Shown: piece by piece, positions 31,326 to 40,688 of the stretch
Layout: every line of letters begins with the position of its first letter
Position numbering within the stretch: the stretch's first letter is position 1
Source of the DNA: CAWGJC01 sp965276665
Lineage (GTDB): Bacteria > Pseudomonadota > Alphaproteobacteria > Acetobacterales > Acetobacteraceae
Reading direction: 5' to 3'
NCBI GenBank assembly: GCA_965276665.1
Contig: OZ255620.1
Location: 2,790,001 to 2,854,000, forward strand
Length of the DNA: 64,000 nucleotides
Program-made: the position numbers and the translations under genes
The notes under the pieces: generated by a model
Told to the model about the DNA's origin: nothing
The model's database searches: none
What the model saw: only the letters and a program-made list of their open reading frames with translations

Positions 31326-34003
31326 GCGTCGCCGCCGGCGCCGGTTTCGGCGGTCACCGGGGCGGGGCGGGAGGGACGGGCGAGAAACGCGGGCACCTGC
31401 TCGGGCGGGATCGGGCGCCCGACGAGATAGCCCTGGAGCAGATCGCAGCGCAGGCGTCGCAAGGTGCGAAGCTGGTCCTCCGTCTCGATCCCGGCGCCCA
31501 CCACCTCCATGTTCAGGCTGCGGCAGAGGATCAGGATGGTGCGCACGATGAGCAGCGCCTCGCTACCCGGCGCAAGGCCCTGCACCAGGGAGGGCCCGAT
31601 CTTGATGCCGTCGATCGGATAGCGCCGAAGATAGCCGAGGCTCGAATGACCGCTGCCGAAATTGTCGAGCACGACGCGGACGCCTTGCTGCTTGAGCGCA
31701 TGCATGACGCCGAGCACGTTCTCCTCGTCATCGCCGAGCAGGCCTTCGGTGATCTCGATGGTGAGCCGTTCGGGCGCCAGACCGGAGCGGCCCAGCACGT
31801 CGTCGATGTAGCGCAGCAGATCGGGGTCATGGAACTGCAAGGGCGAGACGTTGACGGCGATGCGCACGTGTTGCGGCCAGCGCGCCGCGCGCATGCATGC
31901 GGCCTCCATCGACCAGCGGCCGAGTTGGACGATCAATCCCGATTCGGTGGCGACCGGGACGAATTCTGCCGGCGAGATAGATCCGCGCACGGGGTGCTCC
32001 CAGCGGATCAACGCCTCGAACCCCACGAAGTCGAGGTCGCGGGTAAAAATCGGCTGATAGTGCATGGAAAGCCGCTCGTTCGCGAGCGCCTCCCGCAGAT
32101 CCTGCTCGAGCGACCGCCGCTCATCGACGCGGATATCCATCGCGCGCTCGTAGATCCGGTACGAGCGGCGGCCGCCTTCCTTGGCGCGATAGAGCGCGAC
32201 ATCCGCCTTGCGGAGCAGCTCATCCGCGCTCGTGGCACTCGTCGGGTAGAGCGCGACCCCGATGCTGGCGCCGATCAGCGATTGCTGGCCCTCGATCAGA
32301 TAAGGCTCGGCCAGCAGCCGGACGAGGCGGCCGGCGAGCGCCATCGCCGCTTCCGGCTGCGAGGCGGCGGTCTGCACGATCGCGAATTCGTCACCGCCGA
32401 ACCGCGCCACCGTGTCGGCATCGCGCACCGAATTGCGCAGGCGGTCCGCGACTTCCTGCAGCAGCCGGTCGCCGACATCGTGGCCGCGCACGTCATTGAC
32501 CAGTTTGAAGCGGTCGAGATCGAGGCAGAGCACGGCGAAGCCGCGGTTTCTCTCATGCGCCTGCGCGAGCGCCAGCGTGATCTTCTCGGTGAACAGCGTG
32601 CGGTTTGCCAGGCCGGTGAGCCGGTCGTGATGCGCCAGGAAGGCGATCTGCGCCTCCGCCCGCTTGCGCTCGGTGAGGTCGGTGTATGTGCGGACGGCGC
32701 CGCCATCCGGCAGGCGCTGCGTCCGCACCTCCAGCACCGTGCCGTCGGCGCGCGTGCGTTCGTACGCCCCATCCGACTGGGTGAGGCCGCCGCCTTCGAC
32801 GAAGCGGCGGAACGGGCTCGCGGCCTCTCCGCCGGGGCCGAACTCGCCGCTATCGATCTGCCATTTGAGGATGGCGTCGAAATCCGGGAGCTGCTCCACG
32901 AGCTTGGGCGGCAGGCGCAGCAGCGCGATGGCGCGGCGGTTGATCACCGGGATGCGGCGCTGCGCATCCACCATGATCAGGCCCTGGCTGATATTCTCGA
33001 CCGCGTCGTTCAGGTTGGTCTGCGAGCGCAGCGCGGCCTCGCGCGATTGCAGCAGGCGGAGCTTGCCCCGGACCAGCAGCATGCCGGTGAGCAGCAGGAG
33101 CAGCGAGAGCACGCCGCCGCCGGCGAGATATTGCAGCCGGCTGCGGCGGTAGAGCGCGAACACCTCGCTGCTATCCTCGCCGACGGCGACCAGCAGCGGG
33201 TAGTCCCGCAGGCGCCGGTAGCTGACGAAGCGGTCGATGCTCTCGACATCGCCGCGAAAACCACCGCGGTCGCTGGCGGCGGCGGCGGCGAGCAGCCGGG
33301 TTCCCGAAAGATCGACGCCCAGCGGCTCGCCCGAGAGCGGCGCCTGCGCGCGGACGATCCCGTCGAGTCCCGCGAGCACGATCAGGCCGCCACCGCCGAG
33401 ATTGATCGAATCATAGAAACGCGAGAAGCCGTACGGGTCGACGGAGGCGGTGATGATGCCGGCGAAGCTGCCGTCCGGCGCGCTCAGCCGGCGGCTGAAC
33501 TCGATCGCCCAGCGCTGCGACTGCCGTCCCAGCACCGGCTTGCTGATGAAAAGGCTGTCGGTCCTGCTCTCTGCCTGCGCGCGGAAATGCTCGCGATCCG
33601 CAAGGCTGATCGCGGCTTTCGGTGGCCCGCCGCTCGTCGCGATCAGCCTGCCGTCGCGGTCCGTCACCCCCATCAGGAAGGTGAGGCTGCTCTCCGGCAG
33701 CACGGTATGCGCCCAGTCCGGCAGGTTGAAATGCGCGGAATCGCGCTCGTAGGCCGCGCGGGTGAACAGCAGGCTTTGATCGATCGCGCTGACCGTGCGG
33801 TTGATGTTCTGCTCGAAGGCCTGCGCGAGATTGGCGGTGTCATGCCGTGCGTCGATGATCGTCGCCTGGTCCTGCTCGCGCAGCAGCAGCGCAATGCCGA
33901 GCCAGATCACCACGAGGCCGAACAGCACGATCAGCACCTCGCCGAGGAAATCCCTCAGGCGTTTCGGCGTGTGTCCCACGACATGTTCCCGGAGGGTCAC
34001 CAC
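31322..34003 (-). CDS. Membrane PAS-GGDEF-EAL protein: probable diguanylate cyclase with degenerate EAL
   Basis: Protein of 893 aa. TM1 is at about 22-41, a periplasmic Cache-like sensor spans 43-290, TM2 about 293-312, a PAS-like region 325-445, GGDEF 455-615 and EAL 625-875. The cyclase site RFGGDEF (536-540) is intact, with an RxxD inhibitory site at 527-530. In the EAL part E663, N718, E750, K801 and Q857 remain. But the DD pair is D780-N781, the KxD aspartate is Gly803, and AEG is GAG with Ala837, losing the likely general base. It therefore probably makes but does not degrade c-di-GMP. The start is GTG 34003; another in-frame GTG at 33979 is possible. Confidence 0.88.
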   Translation of the reverse strand: MVTLREHVVGHTPKRLRDFLGEVLIVLFGLVVIWLGIALLLREQDQATIIDARHDTANLAQAFEQNINRTVSAIDQSLLFTRAAYERDSAHFNLPDWAHTVLPESSLTFLMGVTDRDGRLIATSGGPPKAAISLADREHFRAQAESRTDSLFISKPVLGRQSQRWAIEFSRRLSAPDGSFAGIITASVDPYGFSRFYDSINLGGGGLIVLAGLDGIVRAQAPLSGEPLGVDLSGTRLLAAAAASDRGGFRGDVESIDRFVSYRRLRDYPLLVAVGEDSSEVFALYRRSRLQYLAGGGVLSLLLLLTGMLLVRGKLRLLQSREAALRSQTNLNDAVENISQGLIMVDAQRRIPVINRRAIALLRLPPKLVEQLPDFDAILKWQIDSGEFGPGGEAASPFRRFVEGGGLTQSDGAYERTRADGTVLEVRTQRLPDGGAVRTYTDLTERKRAEAQIAFLAHHDRLTGLANRTLFTEKITLALAQAHERNRGFAVLCLDLDRFKLVNDVRGHDVGDRLLQEVADRLRNSVRDADTVARFGGDEFAIVQTAASQPEAAMALAGRLVRLLAEPYLIEGQQSLIGASIGVALYPTSATSADELLRKADVALYRAKEGGRRSYRIYERAMDIRVDERRSLEQDLREALANERLSMHYQPIFTRDLDFVGFEALIRWEHPVRGSISPAEFVPVATESGLIVQLGRWSMEAACMRAARWPQHVRIAVNVSPLQFHDPDLLRYIDDVLGRSGLAPERLTIEITEGLLGDDEENVLGVMHALKQQGVRVVLDNFGSGHSSLGYLRRYPIDGIKIGPSLVQGLAPGSEALLIVRTILILCRSLNMEVVGAGIETEDQLRTLRRLRCDLLQGYLVGRPIPPEQVPAFLARPSRPAPVTAETGAGGDA

Positions 34004-34186
34004 GTGGGCGCCGGGCGGTCATCCTGTTGATTGCCTGGATTGATCACCCGTTGCGCCCCGTCGATGCCTGCAACCCGGCACTCTCCGACAGTCGCGTCAA
34101 CCAAGCGCAACTCTTGCGTTAGATTGCCGCCCCGAAGAGGGACATTCGTGAGCGTCACTCCCCACAGCTGGCCGTCGCGCGCGCGT

Positions 34187-34636
34187 TTATGGCGCCCGCA
34201 GCCAGGTCTGCGTGCGGCCCAGCAGGTCCAGCCCGAGAAAGCCCCGGACGAGCAGCTTGTCGCCGCCATCTTCGACCCGGAGCGAGCAATTATAGGTTGA
34301 GCCGTCCTCCGGATCGAGGATCTCCCCGCCTGTCCAGCGGTCGCCGTTGCGGTGGAGGCCGGTGATGATGGCAAGGCCGAGCACGGGTTGGTTCCGGCGC
34401 GGGCCGGAGCAGCGCGTGCAGCGCTGGTCGCGGTCCTTCGGGTCGGTCACCCCGACGATCCGCCCGGTGAGCACGCCGCCGGACTCGCTGATCGCCACGA
34501 GCCCCTGTTCACGGCCGGTGTGATCGTCGATGGTGCGCCACACGCCGACCGGGCTGTCCGGGGCGGCCGCCGTGACGACGCAAGGCGGCAGGAGAGTAAT
34601 GATGGATATGATGGCGAGCAGCGGAAGGTGCCGCAT
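34187..34636 (-). CDS. DUF2147 exported protein
   Basis: About 149 aa. Signal peptide MRHLPLLAIISIITLLPPCVVTA is followed by the DUF2147 domain: VGVWRTIDDHTGREQGLVAI, LTGRIVGVTDPKDRDQRCTRCSGPRRNQPV, LDPEDGSTYNCSLRVEDGGDKLLVRGF and RTQTWLRA. It is a lipocalin-like beta-barrel family of unknown role, often secreted. The start at 34636 begins the signal peptide; an upstream ATG at 34669 adds a charged stretch. It contains a CTRC motif. It stands alone between the cyclase gene and a chemoreceptor gene. Confidence 0.87.
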   Translation of the reverse strand: MRHLPLLAIISIITLLPPCVVTAAAPDSPVGVWRTIDDHTGREQGLVAISESGGVLTGRIVGVTDPKDRDQRCTRCSGPRRNQPVLGLAIITGLHRNGDRWTGGEILDPEDGSTYNCSLRVEDGGDKLLVRGFLGLDLLGRTQTWLRAP

Positions 34637-34841
34637 GCGGAACCCTTTCTCGACGCCGGCGGCCCGCATCGCGCCGGTCCTCTTCGGAAGAGGCGGCGCC
34701 GGGATGCGGGGTCGCGCCGCCGCGCATCAGATCGGACGGAGGTGCGGCGGATGCAAGCTCTCTCCGCGCACGGGAATATTCCGCCGGGCCTCCCGCGGCC
34801 CGGCGCGGGTCCCGACCGGGCTCTGCCAAGCCGGGCGCGGG

Positions 34842-36926
34842 TCAGACGGTGCGGACTCCGGCGGCGAACCGCACCACCTCGGCGGACAGCGTCTCGGTGC
34901 GCCGGGCGATGTCGCGCGCCGCCCCCAGCACCTCGCCCGCCGAATGGCCGGTGCTGTTGGCCGCCTGGCTGACGGTGGCGATGTTGACGGTGACGCGCTG
35001 CGCGCTTTCCGCGGTCTGCTGGACGTTGCGGGCGATCTCGGCGGTCGCCGCGCCCTGCTCCTCGACCGCGGCGGCGATCGTCGTCGAGATCGCGCTCACC
35101 TCGTCGATCACCGCCGCGATCCCCTCGATCGCACCCACCGCCTCCCGCGTCGCCGCCTGGATGTGCATGATCTGCGCCGCGATCTCCTCCGTCGCCTTCG
35201 CCGTCTGGTTCGCCAGGCCCTTCACCTCGGAGGCGACCACCGCGAACCCCTTCCCGGCCTCCCCCGCCCGCGCCGCCTCGATCGTCGCGTTCAGCGCCAG
35301 CAGGTTCGTCTGCCCGGCAATGCTGGTGATCAGCGCCACCACATCGCCGATCTTCTGCGCCCCCTCCGCCAGCGTGCGCACCACCTGGTCCGTCCGCCGC
35401 GCATCCTCCACCGCCTTGCCGGTCATCCGCGCCGATTGCGACACCTGCCGCGTGATCTCGCTGATCGACGCAGACAGCTCCTCCGCCGCAGACGCAACCG
35501 TCTGCACGCCCGCGCCCGCCTCCTCCGCCGCAGCCGCGACCGAAGCCGCCTCGCCGCCGGTGCGCTCGGCGGTCGCGGACATCGATTGCGCGGTGCTCTC
35601 GAGCTGGCCGGATGCGCTGGCGAGCGCGTCCGACACCGTGCCGAGCCGCGTCTCGAACTCTTTCACCAGGGTCTCGAGCTCGGCGCCGCGCCGGGCCTGG
35701 GCCACGCCGTCCGCCTCCCGCGCCGCGACCAGCCCGGCCGCTTCGAGCGCGCTCTGGCGCAACGCTTCCAGGGTCGCCATCATCCCGCCGAACTCGTCGG
35801 CATGGGCGGCCTGCGGCACCGGCATTGTGTAATCCTGCGCCGAGAGACGGCGGATCGCGGCGGTCAGGCTGCGGAACGGCAGCGACATGCGCCGGCGGGT
35901 CAGCAACAGGCCGCCGATGCAGATGGCGATCGTGGCGGCGAGAGCGCCGAGTCCGGCCAGCAGTCGGGTCTGCGCCGCCGCGTGCATCGCCTTGGCGCGC
36001 GCGGCCATGCCGGCGATCGCCGCGTCGGCCACGGCCATCACCGGGTTGAACGCCGCGTTGCAGGTGCGCGTCCAGTCGGCGGCCGAGACCGGGTTGGCGG
36101 TGCCAAGACGCGCGTAATCGGCGTCGCGCGCCGCGAAATTGCTCTTCATCGACTGCACCGCCGTCCGATAGGCGTCGACCACGGCCGCAGACGCGCCGGG
36201 ATGGATCAGCAGATCGTTGAGATCCTCCGCCGAGCGTATCGCGGCGGCGCGCGTGCCGGCGATCTTCACGCGGGTCATGGGATCGATCGGGGTGTTGGCG
36301 CCGAAGGCCGGCCGGCTCAGCGAGCATTCGTCGCCGACGCTCGACCGCATCGCCCAGGCATCCTGACGGGCGATCACGAATTCGCCGAGGGCCGGGTCGG
36401 CGAAGCGGGTTGCCGCGGCCACGCCGCGGGCGAGCTCGGTGATGCTGGAGGTCACGCCGCCCATCGCGTTGTACCACGCATCGGTCTGCCGGATGTCGCG
36501 CTCGGCGCGCGGCTTGGCCGCCAGGGCCAGCAATCCGTCATGCAAGGGCCGGGTCGCGTTCCATTGCGCGAGAATCCCGGCCGGCCGCCGCGTGTCGTCT
36601 CCATGCAGCAGCGGCAGCACCTGGCCGAACGTCCGGGCGAGCTTCCGGTCGAGATCGGCGCGGATGCCGGTGATCGTGCCCGCGGGTTGCTCCTCCGCCT
36701 GCAGCGCGGTCTGCGAGTTGCCGCGGCCGATGCGGATCGACTGCATGGTGTCGAACAGGCTGTGATCGGCGGCCGCCAGCTGCTCCGCCGTCGCGGCGCG
36801 GCGCAGCTCGAACCAGGAACCGCTGATCATCACCAGGAGAGACGCCGCCCAGCCGGCGGCAAGAACCATGATGACCGCGTTCAGCAGGGTGACGACGGAG
36901 AGGCTGCGGCGTGCGCGTGGCATCAT
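34842..36926 (-). CDS. Methyl-accepting chemotaxis protein
   Basis: Transmembrane chemoreceptor of 694 aa. TM1 (about 12-35) is followed by a large periplasmic sensor of about 280 residues, TM2 (about 317-337), a HAMP domain and a long cytoplasmic helical signalling domain. The hairpin tip SIAGQTNLLALNATIEAARAGEAGKGFAVVA binds CheA/CheW in this family. The sensor has no recognised ligand motif. No chemotaxis operon is present, so signalling would go through proteins encoded elsewhere. A second in-frame ATG follows the first directly. Confidence 0.93.
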   Translation of the reverse strand: MMPRARRSLSVVTLLNAVIMVLAAGWAASLLVMISGSWFELRRAATAEQLAAADHSLFDTMQSIRIGRGNSQTALQAEEQPAGTITGIRADLDRKLARTFGQVLPLLHGDDTRRPAGILAQWNATRPLHDGLLALAAKPRAERDIRQTDAWYNAMGGVTSSITELARGVAAATRFADPALGEFVIARQDAWAMRSSVGDECSLSRPAFGANTPIDPMTRVKIAGTRAAAIRSAEDLNDLLIHPGASAAVVDAYRTAVQSMKSNFAARDADYARLGTANPVSAADWTRTCNAAFNPVMAVADAAIAGMAARAKAMHAAAQTRLLAGLGALAATIAICIGGLLLTRRRMSLPFRSLTAAIRRLSAQDYTMPVPQAAHADEFGGMMATLEALRQSALEAAGLVAAREADGVAQARRGAELETLVKEFETRLGTVSDALASASGQLESTAQSMSATAERTGGEAASVAAAAEEAGAGVQTVASAAEELSASISEITRQVSQSARMTGKAVEDARRTDQVVRTLAEGAQKIGDVVALITSIAGQTNLLALNATIEAARAGEAGKGFAVVASEVKGLANQTAKATEEIAAQIMHIQAATREAVGAIEGIAAVIDEVSAISTTIAAAVEEQGAATAEIARNVQQTAESAQRVTVNIATVSQAANSTGHSAGEVLGAARDIARRTETLSAEVVRFAAGVRTV

Positions 36927-36989
36927 GGTCCCGGACCGGCTGTTGACGCCCGCACTCTGCGCCGGCCCGGTTAAGCAACGCTGAACGGC

Positions 36990-37514
36990 CTACAACCCGG
37001 CGCTGATCGCCAACGCCCCGCAGGCGGCGAGCACGAGGATCGGGCTGATCTCGGTGGTGGTCAGCACCACCGTCGCCCCGATCGTGCTGGCCCAGCCGGT
37101 CCAGCCATGCGTGGCGCTGCGCATCAGCGCCAGCCCGCTCGCGAAGGTGAGACCGATCGCCACCGGGGCCAGCGCCCGCTCCGCCGCCTGCCGCCAGGAG
37201 GCCTGCTCGAACCGCCGCCACACCCGCGCCGCCAGGTAGATCACGAAGCAGGACGGCATATACATCGCGATCGCCGCCACCACGGCGCCGCCGAACCCCG
37301 CCGCGCGCTGGCCCACGAGCACGACGATCAGGCTGCCCGGCCCCGGCGCCGCGCGCGAGATCGCGAACAGGTCGATGAACTCGCGGCCGGTCATCCAGTG
37401 ATGCACGTCCACCGACGCATGCTGCATCGCCGGGATCACGCCATTGCCGCCGCCAAAGGCGAGCAGCGAAAGGCTGGCGAACAGCAGCGCGAGCTGGCCG
37501 AGCGTGCCGATCAT
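36990..37514 (-). CDS. Chromate transporter, C-terminal-half chain (ChrA family)
   Basis: Membrane protein of 174 aa, one Chromate_transp domain with about 6 hydrophobic helices: LALLFASLSLLAFGGGNGVIPAMQH, WMTGREFIDLFAISRAAPGPGSLIVV and AAIAMYMPSCFVIYLAA. It pairs with the next gene upstream, whose stop overlaps its start (ATGA at 37511-37514). Together they make a split, two-chain CHR transporter. Chromate efflux is the known role of long ChrA proteins; short pairs can also transport chromate, but their natural substrate may be sulfate-like. Confidence 0.9.
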   Translation of the reverse strand: MIGTLGQLALLFASLSLLAFGGGNGVIPAMQHASVDVHHWMTGREFIDLFAISRAAPGPGSLIVVLVGQRAAGFGGAVVAAIAMYMPSCFVIYLAARVWRRFEQASWRQAAERALAPVAIGLTFASGLALMRSATHGWTGWASTIGATVVLTTTEISPILVLAACGALAISAGL

Positions 37515-38173
37515 CGGGCGCGCCTTCCCGCTTCCGGCTCGCGGCCGAGCAGCAGCACGCTGAGCGGGATCGTCACCGCGAGCACCGGCAGCAATTGCAG
37601 GCGGAACACGCCGATCGCGAGCGCGGTCGCCACGGTCACCAGGGCCTGCTTCCAGTGCCGGATCACCCGCCGGCTCATCCGCGCGCCGGTGGCGAGCGTG
37701 AGGCCGATCGCGCCGGCGCCCACCCCGTCCAGCACGCGCTCCACCCCGGGCAGCGCATGATGCCGCATGTAAAGCGCGCCGAGCCCGGTCGCAATGAAGA
37801 AAGGCAGCACCATCATGCCGGCGAAAGCGGCCGCAGCACCCGCCAGGCCGCGCATCGTGCTGCCGAGAAACACCGAAAGGTTCACGGAATTCGCCCCCGG
37901 CGCGATCTGGCTCACCGCCAGGCCCGAGAGAAACGGCCGGTCCGCCACCCAGCCGCGGCGCTCGACGACCTCACGGCGAATCCAGCCGGAAACCCCGCCG
38001 CCAAAACTCTGCATCCCGATGCGGGTGAAAACGACGAACAGCATGGCCAGCGAGGGCGGCTGAGGCGACCGCGCGTCGGGTTGCGCCGGCTGCGCGGCCG
38101 GGCTCAGGGCGACAGGCTCGTTCACGGGGCGGGGACTCCGGGCAGGCGCAACAGAATGCCACGCGCGCTGCAT
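37511..38173 (-). CDS. Chromate transporter, N-terminal-half chain (ChrA family)
   Basis: Membrane protein of about 220 aa with a Chromate_transp domain: MLFVVFTRIGMQSFGGGVSGWIRREVVERRGW and LAVSQIAPGANSVNLSVFLGSTMRGL. A Pro/Ala-rich cytosolic leader of about 45 residues comes first. The start is uncertain: ATG 38173 or GTG 38125, where the longer frame to 38389 reads into repeat copy D and is rejected. Overlap with the second chain implies stoichiometric synthesis. Confidence 0.85.
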   Translation of the reverse strand: MQRAWHSVAPARSPRPVNEPVALSPAAQPAQPDARSPQPPSLAMLFVVFTRIGMQSFGGGVSGWIRREVVERRGWVADRPFLSGLAVSQIAPGANSVNLSVFLGSTMRGLAGAAAAFAGMMVLPFFIATGLGALYMRHHALPGVERVLDGVGAGAIGLTLATGARMSRRVIRHWKQALVTVATALAIGVFRLQLLPVLAVTIPLSVLLLGREPEAGRRAR

Positions 38174-38198
38174 CGCTCGCAAAGAACCGCGTTGTGTG

Positions 38199-38380
38199 AG
38201 GCCAGGGGCGCTGCCCCTGGACCCCGCCAAGGGCAGCCGCCCTTGAAACCCAGGTGGCGCGTTGCGCGGGATACCGGTGGGGCCGGATGACGTCCGGCGG
38301 TTGATGCGCTTCGCGCGAAGCGCCATCCGGGTTCCAAGGGCGACTGCCCTTAGCGGGGTCCAGGGCAGCGCCCCTGGCCT
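38199..38380. repeat. Intergenic inverted-arm repeat, copy D
   Basis: This 182-bp copy begins AGGCCAGGGGCGCTGCCCCT and ends with the reversed arm CAGCGCCCCTGGCCT; one G of the right-hand hairpin is missing. The core palindrome GCGCTTCGCGCGAAGCGC is at about 38306-38323. It lies downstream of the HpcH/HpaI aldolase gene and just upstream of the chromate transporter start (both on the minus strand). Confidence 0.9.
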
Positions 38381-38392
38381 AAGCCCCATCCT

Positions 38393-39334
38393 TCAAACCG
38401 CCAGCACCCGCCGTTGATGCGCCCGGCCGATCCGCGCGGTTGCCTCGTCGTGGCCGGCGACGATGCGGACGCCTTCGTCGATGCGGGCGATGATGTTGGT
38501 TTCCGTGCAGGATTCCAGGAAGGCGAGGTGGTTGGTTTGGCAGGCTTTGAGGATGCGGTTGCGGGCTTCGGCCATGTCGGGCGGGTAGGGGTCGTTGCGG
38601 ATGGTCAGGTAGCCGAGCGCGAGGCCGAGATCGCCGGGGCCGATTTCGGCGAAGCCTAGCCCGGGCACGGCGGCGATCTCGTCCACCGCAGCGACGCCTT
38701 CCGGGCTTTCAATCTTCACCCCGAGCAGCAATTCGCCTTCGGGGTTGAGCGGCCAGGGATCGGCGCGGTTCATGTAGTCGCTGCCGGAGAGACCCCAGAT
38801 CGGCGCGGCGGTGGATTCGGAGCCGCGTCCGCGCGTGCCGGTGCCGAGCTGGCCCGGGGCCGGCGGGGCGGCGCGCGCGCCGTTCAGCCGGGCGTGCGGT
38901 GTCGGCAGCGCGGGGTCGACGCCCGCGGACTGGTGAGGGTAGCGGCAGGCCTGGACGAATTCCCGCACCGCGTCCGCGTTTTCCGCCTGGCAGAGCAGGA
39001 TGCCGTGGACGCCGCGACCGAGGATTTGCCGGAACTGCCAGGCATTGCTCCGCAGCTCGGCCGGGTCGATTCCCGGCACCGGCGCCTCGACGATCACCGC
39101 CGGCGTGCGGTGGCCGGAGCGGGTGGGGCCGCCATCGACCAGCCCGCGCATGTATTCGGCGAGGCCGGCCATGTCGAAACTGCCGTGTTCCATTCCGACA
39201 TTGATGTAGTCGGCCCAGGTTCCGGCATCCTCGACGCCCTGTTCGTAGGTCAGCACGTGGCCGGAATGCGGGCCGACATAGTAGATCGCCTGGTCCGCCG
39301 CCAGCAGCTCGATCGCGCGATTGATCCGCGTCAT
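38393..39334 (-). CDS. HpcH/HpaI-type aldolase/citrate lyase family protein
   Basis: Cytosolic class II pyruvate aldolase-like protein of 313 aa. The family pattern is present: NVGMEHGSFDM, ILCQAENADAVREF, LLGVKIESPEGVAAVDEIAAVPGLGFAEIGPGDL (metal-binding Glu and Asp region) and GYLTIRNDPYPPDM. A proline/glycine-rich insert of about 50 residues (around 135-185) is longer than in HpaI itself. Such enzymes cleave or form 2-keto-3-deoxy acids. The neighbour is an MFS transporter gene 55 bases upstream on the same strand, which could import a sugar acid substrate; this link is inference. Confidence 0.87.
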   Translation of the reverse strand: MTRINRAIELLAADQAIYYVGPHSGHVLTYEQGVEDAGTWADYINVGMEHGSFDMAGLAEYMRGLVDGGPTRSGHRTPAVIVEAPVPGIDPAELRSNAWQFRQILGRGVHGILLCQAENADAVREFVQACRYPHQSAGVDPALPTPHARLNGARAAPPAPGQLGTGTRGRGSESTAAPIWGLSGSDYMNRADPWPLNPEGELLLGVKIESPEGVAAVDEIAAVPGLGFAEIGPGDLGLALGYLTIRNDPYPPDMAEARNRILKACQTNHLAFLESCTETNIIARIDEGVRIVAGHDEATARIGRAHQRRVLAV

Positions 39335-39389
39335 CCTCGTTCCTCCCTAATGATCGTTTGATGGTCGTTTGGCGGTTATTTGGCCATTC

Positions 39390-40550
39390 CTATCCCGTCC
39401 GCGCCACCCGGCTGCAGGCGGCGACCGCCAGCATCGCGATGCCGACGCCGGCGAGCGCCGCCGGCAACCCGACCGCGCCGGCGGCAAGCCCGACCAGCAC
39501 CGGCCCGGCCAGCAGGCCGAGATAGCCGATCGCGTTGACCACCGGGAGGGCGGCGTGCGCCGGCAGGTCGGGCAGCCGGCCGGCGGCGCTGAACAGCGTC
39601 GGCACGATATTCGCCGCCCCGAACCCGACCAGCACGAAGCCGGCGAGCGCGATGGCGGGCGGCGCGAAGCCGATGGCGAGCAGGAACCCGGCGCAGGCGA
39701 GCACCGCGCTGCCGCCCAGCACCAGGCGCGCGCCATGCCGGCGGATCAGCCGGTCGCCGAGCAGCCGCCCGGCCGACATCGCCACCGAGAAGGCGGCGTA
39801 GCCGAGCCCGGCGGCGGCGCTGCTGACGCCGCGCTGGAAATGCAGGAACACGCCGCTCCAGTCGAGCACGGCGCCTTCGGCGAGAAAGGCGATGAAGCAG
39901 AGCACGCCGATTAGCAGCGCGCGTCCGGTCGGCGCCTGCCATCGCGCGCCGGGCGGCGCCGCCGTCTGCCGCAGCAGGCCGGCGCGCGCGGCGAGGAGCA
40001 GCGCGGCGCAGACCACCGCCCCGAGCAACGCAGCCGGCGCCGGCCCGAGGCCGAGCCCGAGCAACCCGGCCATGCCGAGCGAGCCGGCGAGGCCGCCCAC
40101 GCTGAACAGCCCGTGAAAGCCCGACATCAGCGGCCGCCCTTCGCGCCGCTCCACCGCCACCGCGTGCATGTTCATCGCGACGTCGGTGGTGCCGATCGCG
40201 GCGCCGAACACCAGCAGCGCCACCGCGAGCGAGAGCGCGCCGGAGGCCAGCGCCAGCAGCGGCAGGTCGAGCACGACGATCGTGCCGGCGGCCAGCATCA
40301 CGCGCCGGCTGCCCATCCGGGCGAGCGCCAGCGCGGCGAGCGGCATCGCCGCCAGCGCCCCGGCGCCGAGCCCGAGCAGCACGAGGCCGAGCGCGGAATC
40401 GCTCAACCCGAGCCGAATTTTCGCGTAGGGAACCAGCGGCGCCCAGCAAGCCATCGCGACGCCGACCAGCAGGAACACCAGCCGCGTCGCCGACCGCGCC
40501 GCCGGCAAGCGCCTTCCGCCGGTCTCGGCATGGGTGACGCGCTTCTCCAT
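39390..40550 (-). CDS. MFS transporter, sugar-type
   Basis: Inner-membrane protein of about 386 aa with 12 helices. It has ACWAPLVPYAKIRLGLSDSALGL at the start, ALARMGSRRVML (motif A), TDVAMNMHAVAVERREGRPLMSGFHGLFSVGGLAGS, which is typical of the YbjJ-like subgroup of MFS proteins, and FGAANIVPTLFSAAGRLP. ATG 40550 preceded by GGAAG is chosen; longer readings to 41498 run antisense to the epimerase gene. It lies upstream of the HpcH/HpaI aldolase gene and diverges from the epimerase gene. Confidence 0.88.
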   Translation of the reverse strand: MEKRVTHAETGGRRLPAARSATRLVFLLVGVAMACWAPLVPYAKIRLGLSDSALGLVLLGLGAGALAAMPLAALALARMGSRRVMLAAGTIVVLDLPLLALASGALSLAVALLVFGAAIGTTDVAMNMHAVAVERREGRPLMSGFHGLFSVGGLAGSLGMAGLLGLGLGPAPAALLGAVVCAALLLAARAGLLRQTAAPPGARWQAPTGRALLIGVLCFIAFLAEGAVLDWSGVFLHFQRGVSSAAAGLGYAAFSVAMSAGRLLGDRLIRRHGARLVLGGSAVLACAGFLLAIGFAPPAIALAGFVLVGFGAANIVPTLFSAAGRLPDLPAHAALPVVNAIGYLGLLAGPVLVGLAAGAVGLPAALAGVGIAMLAVAACSRVARTG

Positions 40551-40688
40551 CCGCTTCCGGCTCCCCACTTGCCGTGGAACAATCCCCACCGCCGGGCGGT
40601 CTTGCCGCGCGGGAGTGAGAGCCAACTGACCAAGCCGCGCCGCGCCGCGCAACCCGCGCCCGGGACAGCGCCGATATTGGGAGCCGAC

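Noticed and set aside
31268..34030. 920-aa plus-strand frame opposite the GGDEF/EAL gene
   Set aside because: No recognisable domain; the opposite strand encodes all expected cyclase and EAL motifs.
34530..36974. 814-aa plus-strand frame opposite the chemoreceptor
   Set aside because: Low-complexity Arg/Gly/His-rich sequence with no motif; the chemoreceptor hairpin on the other strand is unmistakable.
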